Assembly: GCA_002706765.1 (NCBI GenBank)
Contig: PAJV01000076.1
Location: forward strand, 186,001 to 250,000
Length of the DNA stretch: 64,000 nt
Reading direction: 5' to 3'
Origin: Gimesia sp.
GTDB lineage: Bacteria; Planctomycetota; Planctomycetia; Planctomycetales; Planctomycetaceae
Both the position numbers and the translations under genes were made by a program. Below the pieces are notes generated by a model. The model ran no database searches. It saw nothing but the letters and a program-made list of their open reading frames with translations, and was not told the DNA's origin. Each line of letters starts with the position of its first letter. Positions within the stretch are counted from its first letter, which is position 1. Of the stretch, positions 44,170 to 52,814 are shown piece by piece.

Positions 44170-44385
44170 TCACACGGACGCTTGATCCGGTAGGTCACTT
44201 GCAATAACTAAAGAGGTTTCCGTGTGCCACGGTCCGGCTTGTCCGGCCGTGTTGAATGAGTATGTGACTCTCGATCCTGGTAAAGATGTGTGAGCTGAAA
44301 CCTCCTGCTCGCTTCGCTCGGCCCGGATTACATCCAGGCTCACCCAATATATCTTTCGTGTGGTTTTATGTTTTTCGTGATAGAA
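44170..44385 (+). repeat. Composite intergenic repeat, copy A
   Basis: Modules in order: TTGATCCGGTAGGTCACTTG, AAAGAGGTTTCCGTGTG, CCGGCTTGTCCGGCCGTG, GAATGAGTATG, CCTCCTGCTCGCTTCGCTCG, GCCCGGATTACATCCAGGCT, CACCCA, ending with an inverted ACCACGAAA-type repeat (44354-44382). The same modules occur in the same order at 56579-56820. Confidence 0.75.
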
Positions 44386-44505
44386 AATAAAGGGAGAAGC
44401 GTTCATCCAATCTCATTGCAGTGTGTTCCAATATTGAACATCTCCAGACGCGCGGTCACACCCTTGTTTTTGTTTTATCAGGAATGTTTCTCTGGTACTG
44501 TACCA

Positions 44506-44588
44506 GCACCGTCGGGCAAGCCGAGCGGTGGCACGCGCACGATTGATCCGGCAGGTCGTTTGCACTAACTAAAGAAGTTTCCGTGCGC
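44506..44588 (+). repeat. Composite intergenic repeat, copy B (5' part only)
   Basis: Starts with the GCACCGTCGGGCAAGCCGA module and GGTGGCACGCGCAC, then TTGATCCGGCAGGTCGTTTG and AAAGAAGTTTCCGTG. It lacks the 3' modules. The first module is also in copies at 56581 and 57039. Confidence 0.7.
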
Positions 44589-44710
44589 TGTTGGTCCTGA
44601 TTTCCGGAATTCAGGATGCGATCGCGGCGCGAAAACTGTATGCTGTACCGTTGCGGGGCGGCGGTCATTTCAAGTTGGAAAATTAAAGTGAAGCAGGGAG
44701 ATCGCAGACG

Positions 44711-45289
44711 ATGGCCGGGGCTCAACGAGATTGCTCACTGGGGGAAGGTGTTTACTTTTTGCCGGAAGATTATATTGGTTTCCGACGGCGCCTGGTGATT
44801 TGGCTCGTCGATCTGATGGTGGTCTGCATGCTACTGGCACTGATCAAAATCGTGTCAGTTAGTCTGACGGACGAACAAGATATGACTTCCGATTTTGTCG
44901 GTCAGTTCTGTGCCTGGGCCTATCTGACTGTTTTGCGTCCCTCGCGTGTGCGGACCGTTGGCTACTGGGTTACCGGTGCGCGGATCGTTAATTTGCAGGG
45001 AACCCGACCTTCGGTATTTCGCATGACGTATCGATTATTACTCAATTTATACTCGCCATTTAATCTTTTGTATGACCTGTTGTGGGTTGGCGTAGACCAG
45101 GATCGACAGTCGTTGACTGATCGTTTTGCCGGAACCTGTGTCGTCAGAAGAAAGTCGCAGCCTGCCGGACGCTCAGAAATTCATTTGGTCTACTACACGG
45201 CTCTCATGTTTATCTATTACTACCCCCGTGTCGTGCCTCCCCGGGAGATTGTTGAAGTGAACGAACCGGAGACAATCCTGGAAACTTAG
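44711..45289 (+). CDS. RDD-family membrane protein
   Basis: A 192-residue protein with the RDD signature at the first helix (GFRRRLVIWLVDLMVVCML, Arg and Asp conserved). Later come RTVGYWVTGARIVNLQGTRPSVFRMTYR and DRQSLTDRFAGTCVVRR, both standard RDD features. About three membrane helices, with a further C-terminal hydrophobic segment. Members are small membrane proteins; some are proposed to be Na+(Li+,K+)/H+ antiporters. A GGGAG site precedes the ATG. First gene of a run of membrane-protein genes. Confidence 0.78.
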   Translation: MAGAQRDCSLGEGVYFLPEDYIGFRRRLVIWLVDLMVVCMLLALIKIVSVSLTDEQDMTSDFVGQFCAWAYLTVLRPSRVRTVGYWVTGARIVNLQGTRPSVFRMTYRLLLNLYSPFNLLYDLLWVGVDQDRQSLTDRFAGTCVVRRKSQPAGRSEIHLVYYTALMFIYYYPRVVPPREIVEVNEPETILET

Positions 45290-45363
45290 CCGGCTGATTC
45301 TCAATAAGTCGATGCCGTTTCTGCTCGCGTTGTTGGATTCCTGAAGAGAGGTGTTTCAGACCG

Positions 45364-45990
45364 ATGATAGAAATCGATCCCATAGACGAACCCGATTTTT
45401 CGATTGACCGACCGGAATTCAACCCGCTCTCTGTGACGATCATAGTACCGTTGGTGCTGATCATGTTGATGCTGACGTATGTGGCTTATGTGGTCTACGA
45501 TCTCAAGCTGCAGGCAGTTCCTAATCCGAAAGAATTGTTTAAATCCATTGATCAAGAGCCGAGCGAATTGTTTAAAGCCATTGATCGGATGGCATTCGGA
45601 CTGTTCTTGTTGAGTGAGGTGGGACAGATTTTTCTGTGTGGTTATAGCGGTCTGCAGTTGAATCGGTTTCTGCATCAGCATCCAGCAATGAATAATTATG
45701 AAATTCTGGAAAGATTAAAGCCACTGGTGCGAACCAACATGTACTTTGTGCCTGTAGGGCTCCTGTTTATTGGAGTGGCGCTCGTGACAGGAATATTCTG
45801 TCTGTATCAACATGACCTGTTGGAAAAAGCTGTGGTCTTGTGTCTCTGGTTTGTGTCAACTGGCGTTGCCATTCGCTGTAGTGTGATCGAAAATAAAGTA
45901 CGGGCGATGGAGAGTACCGAACCGGTTTTGAAAGCAGAATATGAATCGGTCTGTCAGAGCTGGTTGCAGCGAATGTTTCCTGATTTTTAG
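45364..45990 (+). CDS. Membrane protein of unknown function
   Basis: A 208-residue protein with acidic N-terminus and three hydrophobic segments (about 24-45, 80-95 via a weaker one, 125-150, 155-172). I recognise no family. A 33-base imperfect tandem repeat (45532-45586) codes ELFKSIDQEPS and ELFKAIDRMAF, a recent internal duplication with 21 of 22 bases identical at its core. Confidence 0.62.
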   Translation: MIEIDPIDEPDFSIDRPEFNPLSVTIIVPLVLIMLMLTYVAYVVYDLKLQAVPNPKELFKSIDQEPSELFKAIDRMAFGLFLLSEVGQIFLCGYSGLQLNRFLHQHPAMNNYEILERLKPLVRTNMYFVPVGLLFIGVALVTGIFCLYQHDLLEKAVVLCLWFVSTGVAIRCSVIENKVRAMESTEPVLKAEYESVCQSWLQRMFPDF

Positions 45991-46016
45991 TTTCTGAATT
46001 TGTCAAGGAAATTGAA

Positions 46017-46331
46017 ATGGCTCCTGAGACAATTGGTTTGATCGGCGGCGTGGGCGGCACGGTGATCGGAGTGCTGGGAGGCGTGGTGGGCACCTGGTGC
46101 AGTATTAAAAATACGAATGGCCCCGCTGAGAAAGCATTCATGATTCGAATTGCAACCGTAATGTGGATAATGATTCCACTGTTTCTCCTGCTGCTGTTTC
46201 TGCTGCCTCAGCCCTGGAATCAGTTGATCTGGATTCCGTATGCAGTATGTCTGACGTGGGCGATTCACTTCTGTAACCGAAAACAGCAGGCGATTCGCGA
46301 GGCGGAGGCGTCTTTGAAGGAGATGCTGTGA
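46017..46331 (+). CDS. Small two-helix membrane protein, unknown
   Basis: A 104-residue protein. The N-terminal helix ETIGLIGGVGGTVIGVLGGVVGTW is Gly-rich, and a second hydrophobic hairpin follows at about residues 43-65. AAGGA lies 7 bases before the ATG. Not recognised; its Gly-rich first helix could oligomerise. Confidence 0.6.
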   Translation: MAPETIGLIGGVGGTVIGVLGGVVGTWCSIKNTNGPAEKAFMIRIATVMWIMIPLFLLLLFLLPQPWNQLIWIPYAVCLTWAIHFCNRKQQAIREAEASLKEML

Positions 46332-46355
46332 ATACTAAACGAATCTATTTTCAGG

Positions 46356-46730
46356 ATGATGACATCAATGGAAGCTGTTAAATACATATACCAGGTAAGT
46401 CCCTGGCTGTTGCTCTGCCTGGAATGTGCGGCGTTGTTTGTGGTGCTTTCCTGGCCGATGGTCAAAGGAAAATCGTGGCTGGTCGCTTCGCTGTTGGTGT
46501 TCTTGCTGGTCGATTTGTGTACTCAATTGCTGAGTTCCAGCGCCACTCCTGCAGAACCTGTTCTGATGGGGCCGGATGAGTATCAGCAACTCTGGAATGA
46601 CTGGTTTCAGTTGAGCTGTCTGGCTCTGGTGGGAAAAGTTCTGTTTGTGATCGCCGTGTTTCGGTTAGGTGTAGGACTGAAACGATTTATGTCACCTGTT
46701 TCCACTGACTATGAAGCGAGGGAAATCTGA
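46356..46730 (+). CDS. Small three-helix membrane protein, unknown
   Basis: A 124-residue protein with hydrophobic segments at about residues 15-33, 40-58 and 88-108. Its stop TGA overlaps the next start (TGATG), so translation is coupled. An in-frame ATG at 46368 is an alternative start. Confidence 0.6.
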   Translation: MMTSMEAVKYIYQVSPWLLLCLECAALFVVLSWPMVKGKSWLVASLLVFLLVDLCTQLLSSSATPAEPVLMGPDEYQQLWNDWFQLSCLALVGKVLFVIAVFRLGVGLKRFMSPVSTDYEAREI

Positions 46731-46975
46731 TGGACTTCATGCAACTCTGTGTGCTGGGTGGCTTGATTCTGGTGGTGATCGCCACGCCCTGGATGATGGT
46801 GGTGTTTGTGAGGGACATGTTTCGTCACAACAGCCGAACCGGTTCTGGCGGCGGCGGAGGGGGTGGAATCATTGGTGCGATGCTGGAAATGGACCGGATC
46901 GTGAACCCCGCAGGTCAGCATGTGCAGGAAGCCAAAGAAGTCGAACAGGAAGAAGAAGGCATCGGCGGGGAGTAA
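46730..46975 (+). CDS. Single-pass membrane protein with poly-Gly linker, unknown
   Basis: An 81-residue protein. One helix, about residues 5-28, is followed by a basic patch (RDMFRHNSR), seven Gly in a row (RTGSGGGGGGGIIGAMLEM), and an acidic tail EAKEVEQEEEG. It resembles a small adaptor or subunit. It overlaps the upstream gene by one base. Confidence 0.6.
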   Translation: MDFMQLCVLGGLILVVIATPWMMVVFVRDMFRHNSRTGSGGGGGGGIIGAMLEMDRIVNPAGQHVQEAKEVEQEEEGIGGE

Positions 46976-46985
46976 CTATTCACGA

Positions 46986-47621
46986 ATGAAAACAAAAGAT
47001 TACATTTATCTGGCGATCATGGCCGCTCTGGGATTTGCTCCGATCGTGGTCATTCCGTGGAGTGAGTGGGCTGCATTGTCGCCAGACTCGTCGTTTGAGT
47101 TCTTTTATCCGCTGTACCAGTGGGGGTTGCTGGCAGCCGGGGCCTTCATTTTGTGGCGTTTCGTTAAATCGGTGGACAAGAAAGTGGGAAACCGCGCGTT
47201 GCTCTGGCTGGTGCTGGTTCTGATCTGGTTGGTGAGTACGGTTGTGGGATTCCGTATGAGCCGGGAGACCCGGATGCAGGGGATGGCTGAGTTTGCGAAG
47301 CGGAGCCAGCCCTTGATTGCTGCGATCAAGGATTTTGAACAGGATCAGGGGCGACCTCCTGAGTCGCTCGCAGAACTGGTGCCCGCATATCTGGCGGAAG
47401 TTCCTGGGACGGGGATGCTGACTTATCCGGAGTATGAATATCAGCACGGAAAGGCAGCCCGGAACAGGTATGCCGACAATCCCTGGGTGCTGATCGTGAA
47501 TACGCCAAGCGCCATCTTGAACTGGGACCAGATGTTTTATTTTCCCCGGCAGAATTATGCTGATGTCCCATTTCGTGCAGGTCTGGAGCGCGTGGGAGAC
47601 TGGGCCTACAATCATGAATGA
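46986..47621 (+). CDS. Multi-helix membrane protein with pseudopilin-like C-terminal region, paralogue 1
   Basis: A 211-residue protein with three membrane helices in the first 100 residues (YIYLAIMAALGFAPIVVIPW, LYQWGLLAAGAFILWRF, LLWLVLVLIWLVSTVVGF). The exposed region starts RMQGMAEFAKRSQPLIAAIKDFEQDQGRPPESLAELVPAYL, the pattern of type II pseudopilins after their helix, then ENPWVLIV-like and NWDQMFYFPRQNY. ATG 46986 begins MKTKDYIYL, matching the paralogue. Its stop overlaps the next start (ATGA). Confidence 0.68.
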   Translation: MKTKDYIYLAIMAALGFAPIVVIPWSEWAALSPDSSFEFFYPLYQWGLLAAGAFILWRFVKSVDKKVGNRALLWLVLVLIWLVSTVVGFRMSRETRMQGMAEFAKRSQPLIAAIKDFEQDQGRPPESLAELVPAYLAEVPGTGMLTYPEYEYQHGKAARNRYADNPWVLIVNTPSAILNWDQMFYFPRQNYADVPFRAGLERVGDWAYNHE

Positions 47622-47803
47622 GTGCGTCTGTTGTGTTTTTCGTATTGGGATTCAAAATATTTCTGATACGTGGTGGATGGATCTTGCTGCTGGGAAGCGG
47701 GGGTAATGCTGCTTTGGGGATTCTTGCTGCCTGGTCAATTCGCTATTATATCAATCGTATGGATGAGCGAAGGAACATTCAGGAGCACAGTCGACGCGAA
47801 TAA
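47618..47803 (+). CDS. Small membrane protein, unknown
   Basis: A 61-residue protein with two hydrophobic stretches (VVFFVLGFKIFLIRGGWILLL and GILAAWSIRYYI) and a charged basic end (NRMDERRNIQEHSRRE). It overlaps the upstream gene by ATGA and ends 16 bases before the next start, so it is likely translated with its neighbours, though it is too short for strong proof. Confidence 0.5.
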   Translation: MSASVVFFVLGFKIFLIRGGWILLLGSGGNAALGILAAWSIRYYINRMDERRNIQEHSRRE

Positions 47804-47819
47804 CAAGAGGTCTATGGCC

Positions 47820-48452
47820 ATGAAACGTAAAGAGCGGATCTATCTGACTTTGTTTGCAGTGACTGCTGTCGGGTATTTACCGTTTGCACACTGGATTTCG
47901 ACGACCCCTATCGGAACTTCACTGTTTCTCTGGCTGGCGATTTTTTATGGCATAGTATTTCTGCTGGCATTGCTGGCGATACCTGTGTCTCTGATCTGTC
48001 TGTTTTTCAAGCGATATCGCAGGGATGCATTGCTGATCCTGATTCTGGTTTTGATCTATATTCCCGGTTGTATTTACAGCATTCACCTGGGACAACAGGT
48101 ACGCATGGCCCGGATGGCAGACTTCGCTGATCGGAGCCAGATTCTGGTAAAGGCGATTGAAAGTTACACGCAGGATCATGAACGTCCTCCCGAAGCACTG
48201 GAACAACTGGTGCCCGACTATCTGCCTGCTGTTCCCGGCACGGGAATGATGGCCTATCCGGAGTACAATTATCATACGGGTCAAAAAGCCCGCGAGCGGT
48301 ATCAGGAAAATCCCTGGGTGCTGATCGTGCCCACTGGTAGCGGTGGACCCAACTGGGACCAGATGATGTATTTTCCCAAACAGAACTATCCAAAGAACGG
48401 TTATGGCGGCTGGCTGGAACCCGTGGGCGACTGGGCCTACGTTCATGAGTGA
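47820..48452 (+). CDS. Multi-helix membrane protein with pseudopilin-like C-terminal region, paralogue 2
   Basis: A 210-residue paralogue of the 46986 gene. Three N-terminal helices precede ADRSQILVKAIESYTQDHERPPEALEQLVPDYLPAVPGTGMMAYPEYNY and NWDQMMYFPKQNY, and both end GDWAYxHE. ATG 47820 (MKRKERIYL) is chosen over ATG 47814 because AAGAGG is nine bases upstream and the paralogue starts the same way. The exposed region is well conserved; the helices are not. Confidence 0.68.
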   Translation: MKRKERIYLTLFAVTAVGYLPFAHWISTTPIGTSLFLWLAIFYGIVFLLALLAIPVSLICLFFKRYRRDALLILILVLIYIPGCIYSIHLGQQVRMARMADFADRSQILVKAIESYTQDHERPPEALEQLVPDYLPAVPGTGMMAYPEYNYHTGQKARERYQENPWVLIVPTGSGGPNWDQMMYFPKQNYPKNGYGGWLEPVGDWAYVHE

Positions 48453-48654
48453 CCGCTGGAACGGGGAACGCTGCTGATTATATCAGCCGTGGATTTCTTC
48501 CTGATCTGGTTTACAAGTAAAGAGTATCGTTTCAAATAGTGAACTCATTTCCTGCCAGTTGCTGTTTTGTTTTCTTAATGAATACGTGTTAAACTCTTTG
48601 AGTCATACTTACTGATTCATTACCTGGAAAACATTCTCACCCGGGAGCCACCTG

Positions 48655-49089
48655 ATGTCACTTAGTACGGAACAACTCCTGCCCATCCTGGCGATTGCGA
48701 TTACACTCTCGGCTTACCTGTCGGGAATTCGGCTGTATTTGATTCAGAAGATTCGTGAAATCCCCAGAGATGACCCGGCGCATGCGGAGAAAAAATATGC
48801 GATCCAGAAACAGCTGGGCTGGCTGACCCTGGCGGATGCTCCCATTGTGATGTCTGCATTCCTGCTGGGGCTGGGTCTACTCTGGTTTTCTTTGACGGGT
48901 TTAAGAACTCCCGCCTGGATGCTCTCCCTGGGGCTGTGGCTGTTCCTGTTCGCCGGCACGATGATGGTGCTTCAGCACTTCCTGGCCTGGCATCGTACAT
49001 TGATCGAACTGGTTCCCATCGCAATCCTGGTACTCATCGGCATTCTGATTTTGTTTGCGCTGATGATCTGGAAGACGTTTTTAATGTGA
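48655..49089 (+). CDS. Four-helix membrane protein, unknown
   Basis: A 144-residue protein with four hydrophobic helices (ILAIAITLSAYLSGI, DAPIVMSAFLLGLGLLWF, LSLGLWLFLFAGTMMVLQHFLAW, VPIAILVLIGILILFALMIW). A basic EIPRDDPAHAEKKYAIQKQ loop sits after the first. GGGAG precedes the ATG. No family recognised. Confidence 0.62.
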   Translation: MSLSTEQLLPILAIAITLSAYLSGIRLYLIQKIREIPRDDPAHAEKKYAIQKQLGWLTLADAPIVMSAFLLGLGLLWFSLTGLRTPAWMLSLGLWLFLFAGTMMVLQHFLAWHRTLIELVPIAILVLIGILILFALMIWKTFLM

Positions 49090-49152
49090 GGTTCACCAGC
49101 GGCTGGTGTTTGTCATCACGTTACGCCTGGAGTTCTGGAAGGGAGAAACAGC

Positions 49153-49395
49153 ATGGATCTGCAAACCCTGACCGCGTTTTTCATGTGGTGCACGATCGTG
49201 AATGGATCAATCCTGATTGTGTGGACTCTGATTTTTCTGCTGGCGCCGGATCTGGTGTATCGTTCGCAGCACGCCTGGATCCCGCTGCCACGAGAATCGT
49301 TTAATGTGATCATGTATTGCTTTATCGGGCTGTTCAAACTGCTGTTTCTGGTGTTTAATGCAGTACCATACCTGGCGTTGTTACTGATCGGTTGA
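49153..49395 (+). CDS. Small two-helix membrane protein, unknown
   Basis: An 80-residue protein, hydrophobic at about residues 8-34 and 54-78, with a WIPLPRESFNVIMY connector. GGAAGGGAGAAACAGC precedes the ATG. It resembles small DUF6868-type proteins of planctomycetes and proteobacteria, but I cannot confirm this. Confidence 0.6.
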   Translation: MDLQTLTAFFMWCTIVNGSILIVWTLIFLLAPDLVYRSQHAWIPLPRESFNVIMYCFIGLFKLLFLVFNAVPYLALLLIG

Positions 49396-49427
49396 AGTTG
49401 GAATCTAAACTTAGTCTGTAGTTTGTT

Positions 49428-49934
49428 ATGACAGAGAAACCACCCTGGGAGAAATCAGGTTCGCTGCCTGGCGAACGGGACTTCGATCCTGATCAAGGCG
49501 ACCTCGACGCGCAGGTGGCCTGGGAACACTTTGGTGGTTTGTCGCTGGCCGACGCTTATCGAAAGTTCCAGGAAGATCCGGAACGGTATGCAGAAGATTT
49601 CATGTATATGGGGGGCGCAGCGTTCGCGTATTATTTTCCCGTGCTCGAACGTTATCTGCTGGTTACCCCTGTCTGGCGTGAGGAAGAGGGAGTGGAATGG
49701 TGTCAGATTCTTGGTCTGGGCGCCGCGATTCAGTTTCAGTTTACGAAAGAGAGACAGCCGGAAGTCGATGAGCTGGCACCGCATGTGTTACAGCTGATAT
49801 CGTACGTGAAAGAATCGATCAAAGTCCACGTTGCGAGCGGACATCCCTACATTTCCGACCCGGAAACCCAGCGTCATGTCATCGAAGAATGGAACGCGCT
49901 CGAACAGTATCTGCAGCAGCTTGGGGAACGGTGA
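49428..49934 (+). CDS. Soluble protein of unknown function
   Basis: A 168-residue acidic, mainly helical protein (FGGLSLADAYRKFQEDPERYAEDFMYMGGAAFAYYFPVLERYLL). It starts 33 bases after the small membrane protein. The pattern of a helical domain with a conserved AFAYYFP is reminiscent of Imm/SUKH-like helical immunity proteins, but this is weak. No function assigned. Confidence 0.6.
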   Translation: MTEKPPWEKSGSLPGERDFDPDQGDLDAQVAWEHFGGLSLADAYRKFQEDPERYAEDFMYMGGAAFAYYFPVLERYLLVTPVWREEEGVEWCQILGLGAAIQFQFTKERQPEVDELAPHVLQLISYVKESIKVHVASGHPYISDPETQRHVIEEWNALEQYLQQLGER

Positions 49935-50170
49935 GCAGTAAACGTGTTTGATGTGGAAGTACTGGTAATTCGCTGAAATGATGTTCTGAACTGAAAGATC
50001 AGACGCCGATTGGGCTGGGCGGTTGAGCCGTCATGGTGTGTATAAACAGAAATGAAACCTGTTTTTTGTGTGAACTCTCAATTCTCCCCTCAACATCTTC
50101 AGTTTCAACACTATAAATCAGCAAGCTAAATTTCTATTCTGTTTCCAGTTGAGCGAAAGTGCGGTTTTGA

Positions 50171-51679
50171 ATGGTTGAGAATGAACGAGACGCAAATTCC
50201 ACAGCCGACCTGGTTCTGTTGACCGGTGCTACTGGATATGTAGGCGGGCGACTGCTGCAGGCATTGGAACAGCGGGGAGTGCGATTGCGGTGTCTGGCGC
50301 GGCGTCCTGAGAATCTGCGTGCGCGGGTGGGGAATGCAATCGAAGTAGTTGCCGGCGATGTGCTGGACCCGGAAACACTGCCGCCGGCGCTTAAGGGTGT
50401 TAAGGTGGCGTACTACCTGATTCACTCAATGGGTGAGAAAGGTTCGTTTGAAGAGAACGACCGCCGAGCCGCTGAGAATTTTGCCAATGCGGCCCGGGAC
50501 GCGGGTGTGGAACGGATTATCTACCTGGGCGGCCTGGGAAATGAAGCGGAAACGCTCTCGCCGCATCTGCGGAGTCGCCAGGAGGTGGGGCAGATTCTGC
50601 GGGCGTCGGGCGTGCGGGTGCTGGAGTTTCGCGCGTCGATTGTGATTGGTTCAGGCAGCCTGTCGTTTGAGATGATCCGCTCGCTGGTGGAACGACTGCC
50701 GATTATGATCACACCCAAATGGGTGATGCGGTCGGCACAGCCGATTGCGATTGAGGATCTGATTGCTTACCTGACGGCAGCGCTGGATATCTCGTTACCG
50801 GAAAGCCGGGTGTTTGAAATTGGGGGAGCCGATGAAGTCTCTTATGCGGAGATCATGCGCGTGTATGCCCGCAGTCGCGAGATCAATGTGCGGATGATTC
50901 CGGTTCCCTTTTTGTCGCCTTACCTGTCGAGTCTGTGGCTGGGACTGGTGACGCCGCTCTATGCCCGCATTGGTCGCAAGCTGATTGAAAGTATCGTGCA
51001 TTCAACGGTGGTCCAGGATCAGAGTGCGCTGCAGGCGTTTGATGTAAAACCGATGGGCATTGAAGCCGCGATACAGCGGGCTTTGATTAATGAGGAACGG
51101 GCGTTTGCCGAAACACGCTGGTCGGATTCGCTCTCCTCGTCAGGTTCCCTGCCCGCCTGGTCCGGGGTCCGCTTCGGGACGCGGTTTATCGATTCCCGTT
51201 GTGTGGAAGTCGCGCGACCGGCGGCGGTTACTTTTCAGCCAATACGCAGGATTGGCGGCGATACAGGCTGGTATGCCTGCAACTGGTTATGGCATCTGCG
51301 GGGCTGGCTGGATCTGCTGGTCGGCGGCATTGGCGTCAGGCGCGGACGTGCGAATGCAGAGACACTGCGTGTCGGTGATACCGTCGATTTCTGGCGAGTC
51401 GAAGCGTACGAACCGGACCGGCGGTTACGACTGCTGGCGGAGATGAAGCTGCCGGGCCGGGCGTGGCTGGAATTCGAAGTGACCGGCACAGGCGAGACGT
51501 CAACGATTACACAGACGGCGATCTTCGATCCCGTCGGTCTGTGGGGACGACTCTACTGGTATGCTGTCTGTCCGCTGCATCATTTTGTCTTTTCCGGGAT
51601 GATACACAACATCGCGGCTGCCGCCGAAAGGATTCCGCAAGGTGATGAAAAAACATCAGAGGCAGGTTCTGGATTGTAG
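50171..51679 (+). CDS. NAD(P)-binding SDR protein with C-terminal DUF2867 domain
   Basis: A 502-residue two-domain protein. The N-terminal atypical SDR has LLTGATGYVGGRLLQALEQRG (residues 16-36), VEVVAGDVLDPETLP in pieces, VAYYLIHSMG and RIIYLGGLG. From about 325 onward is DUF2867 (START-like) with SRCVEVARPAAVTFQPIRRIGGDTGWY. This fusion is widespread in bacteria; the substrate is unknown. It begins with ATG at 50171 after a 236-base gap. Confidence 0.83.
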   Translation: MVENERDANSTADLVLLTGATGYVGGRLLQALEQRGVRLRCLARRPENLRARVGNAIEVVAGDVLDPETLPPALKGVKVAYYLIHSMGEKGSFEENDRRAAENFANAARDAGVERIIYLGGLGNEAETLSPHLRSRQEVGQILRASGVRVLEFRASIVIGSGSLSFEMIRSLVERLPIMITPKWVMRSAQPIAIEDLIAYLTAALDISLPESRVFEIGGADEVSYAEIMRVYARSREINVRMIPVPFLSPYLSSLWLGLVTPLYARIGRKLIESIVHSTVVQDQSALQAFDVKPMGIEAAIQRALINEERAFAETRWSDSLSSSGSLPAWSGVRFGTRFIDSRCVEVARPAAVTFQPIRRIGGDTGWYACNWLWHLRGWLDLLVGGIGVRRGRANAETLRVGDTVDFWRVEAYEPDRRLRLLAEMKLPGRAWLEFEVTGTGETSTITQTAIFDPVGLWGRLYWYAVCPLHHFVFSGMIHNIAAAAERIPQGDEKTSEAGSGL

Positions 51680-51781
51680 TCAGTCTGTTCGTGGGTGCGT
51701 TATGGTATAGAGCGACCTGATTGTTGTAGGATGCGATGATCAGTAGACAGCGCAATCATTCACTCAGTAGTGAGGCACTCC

Positions 51782-52450
51782 ATGAAGAAAGTTTTGCTGA
51801 CCGGTTTTGAAGCTTATGGGTATACGCCGATTAACCCTGCGGAATCGGTGGCGCGGGCGCTGGAGGGGACAACAGTCGGAGATGCGGAGATCGTCTCGCG
51901 AATTGTGCCGAATACGTTTTTTAAATGCATCGATTTCGTCACAGCAGCGATTGAGGAAGTTCAGCCGGAACTGGTCGTGATGATGGGTGAATACGGGGGC
52001 CGTTCGATGATTACCGTCGAGCGGCTGGCGCAGAACCTGAATGATGGGACACGGTACGGTTTAACCGACAATACGGGCCAGTCGCTGCAGGGAGAAATGA
52101 CAGCTAAGGACGGACCGGTCGGCTATTATGCGACGCTGCCCGTGCGTGCCATGGTGAAAGCGATGCGGGCCGCTGGCGTTCCGGCAGATATCTCGGATGC
52201 GGGGGGAACGTTCTGTTGTAATCACCTGATGTATGGCGTGCTGCATCATATCGCTCAGAAGCAGTTACCCATCCGGGCGGGCTGGATTCATCTCCCTTTT
52301 CTGCCTGCTGTGGCGGCGCGGGAGGAGAATCTGGGGGCTCCCAGTATGTCTGTTGAGACGGCAGTTACAGGCGTGAAAACGGCGATTCAGGCGGCCCTGG
52401 AAAATCCCGAAGACATCAATGAGGCCAGTGTCTCGCGGTTATTGATCTGA
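51782..52450 (+). CDS. pcp: Pyroglutamyl-peptidase I
   Basis: A 222-residue C15-family cysteine peptidase that removes N-terminal pyroglutamate from peptides. The active-site triad is visible: Glu80 (ITVERLAQN), Cys146 (GGTFCCNHLMYG) and His170 (GWIHLPFLP). ATG 51782 gives the family start MKKVLLTGFEAYG; the GTG at 51770 is less likely. Short family members of about 215 residues are typical. Confidence 0.92.
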   Translation: MKKVLLTGFEAYGYTPINPAESVARALEGTTVGDAEIVSRIVPNTFFKCIDFVTAAIEEVQPELVVMMGEYGGRSMITVERLAQNLNDGTRYGLTDNTGQSLQGEMTAKDGPVGYYATLPVRAMVKAMRAAGVPADISDAGGTFCCNHLMYGVLHHIAQKQLPIRAGWIHLPFLPAVAAREENLGAPSMSVETAVTGVKTAIQAALENPEDINEASVSRLLI

Positions 52451-52814
52451 TGTAAGATACATCTGTTATAGAGTTTAGCTCTATTATGGGCTGTTCGGAA
52501 TCCATTTCCGCATTTTTCCGTACTTTCCCTGGAAGCGACTTGACGATTTGCTTTTCGCCTCGCTATATTGCTGATATTGAGACTCAGTGTCACTTGTATG
52601 GCTGGGTTCAATGCAACTGTTTATTTATTTTTCCGGAATAGCCCGCAAAAGGTAACAGGACCATCGAAGGCCGTGGGGAGCGCATTGGATTGCTCCCCTG
52701 CTCTTCCGAAAAACAGGTCTCCTCAGTAGCCAGCCAATCGCTCCGGCGAGTTTTACTTCCGTGTGGGAAGTGAATGTCCCGATTCCTGGTTTCCCTCTGA
52801 AGGAGATATCCACC
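52451..52814. other. Intergenic region with promoter and long leader of a DUF1559 gene
   Basis: A 364-base gap with no gene. It holds the promoter below and a roughly 240-base untranslated leader containing an AGGAG site nine bases before the DUF1559 ATG. Confidence 0.5.
52540..52569 (+). promoter_or_regulatory. Sigma-70-type promoter for the DUF1559 gene
   Basis: TTGACG (52540-52545), an 18-base spacer and TATATT (52564-52569) make a good -35/-10 pair pointing at the gene at 52815. Confidence 0.55.

Larger units (their letters stand above)
44042..44710. other. Repeat-bearing intergenic region
   Basis: A 669-base gap holding two copies of the composite repeat (listed separately) and no supported gene. 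The stretch 44600-44700 seems to be the leader of the RDD gene. Confidence 0.6.
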
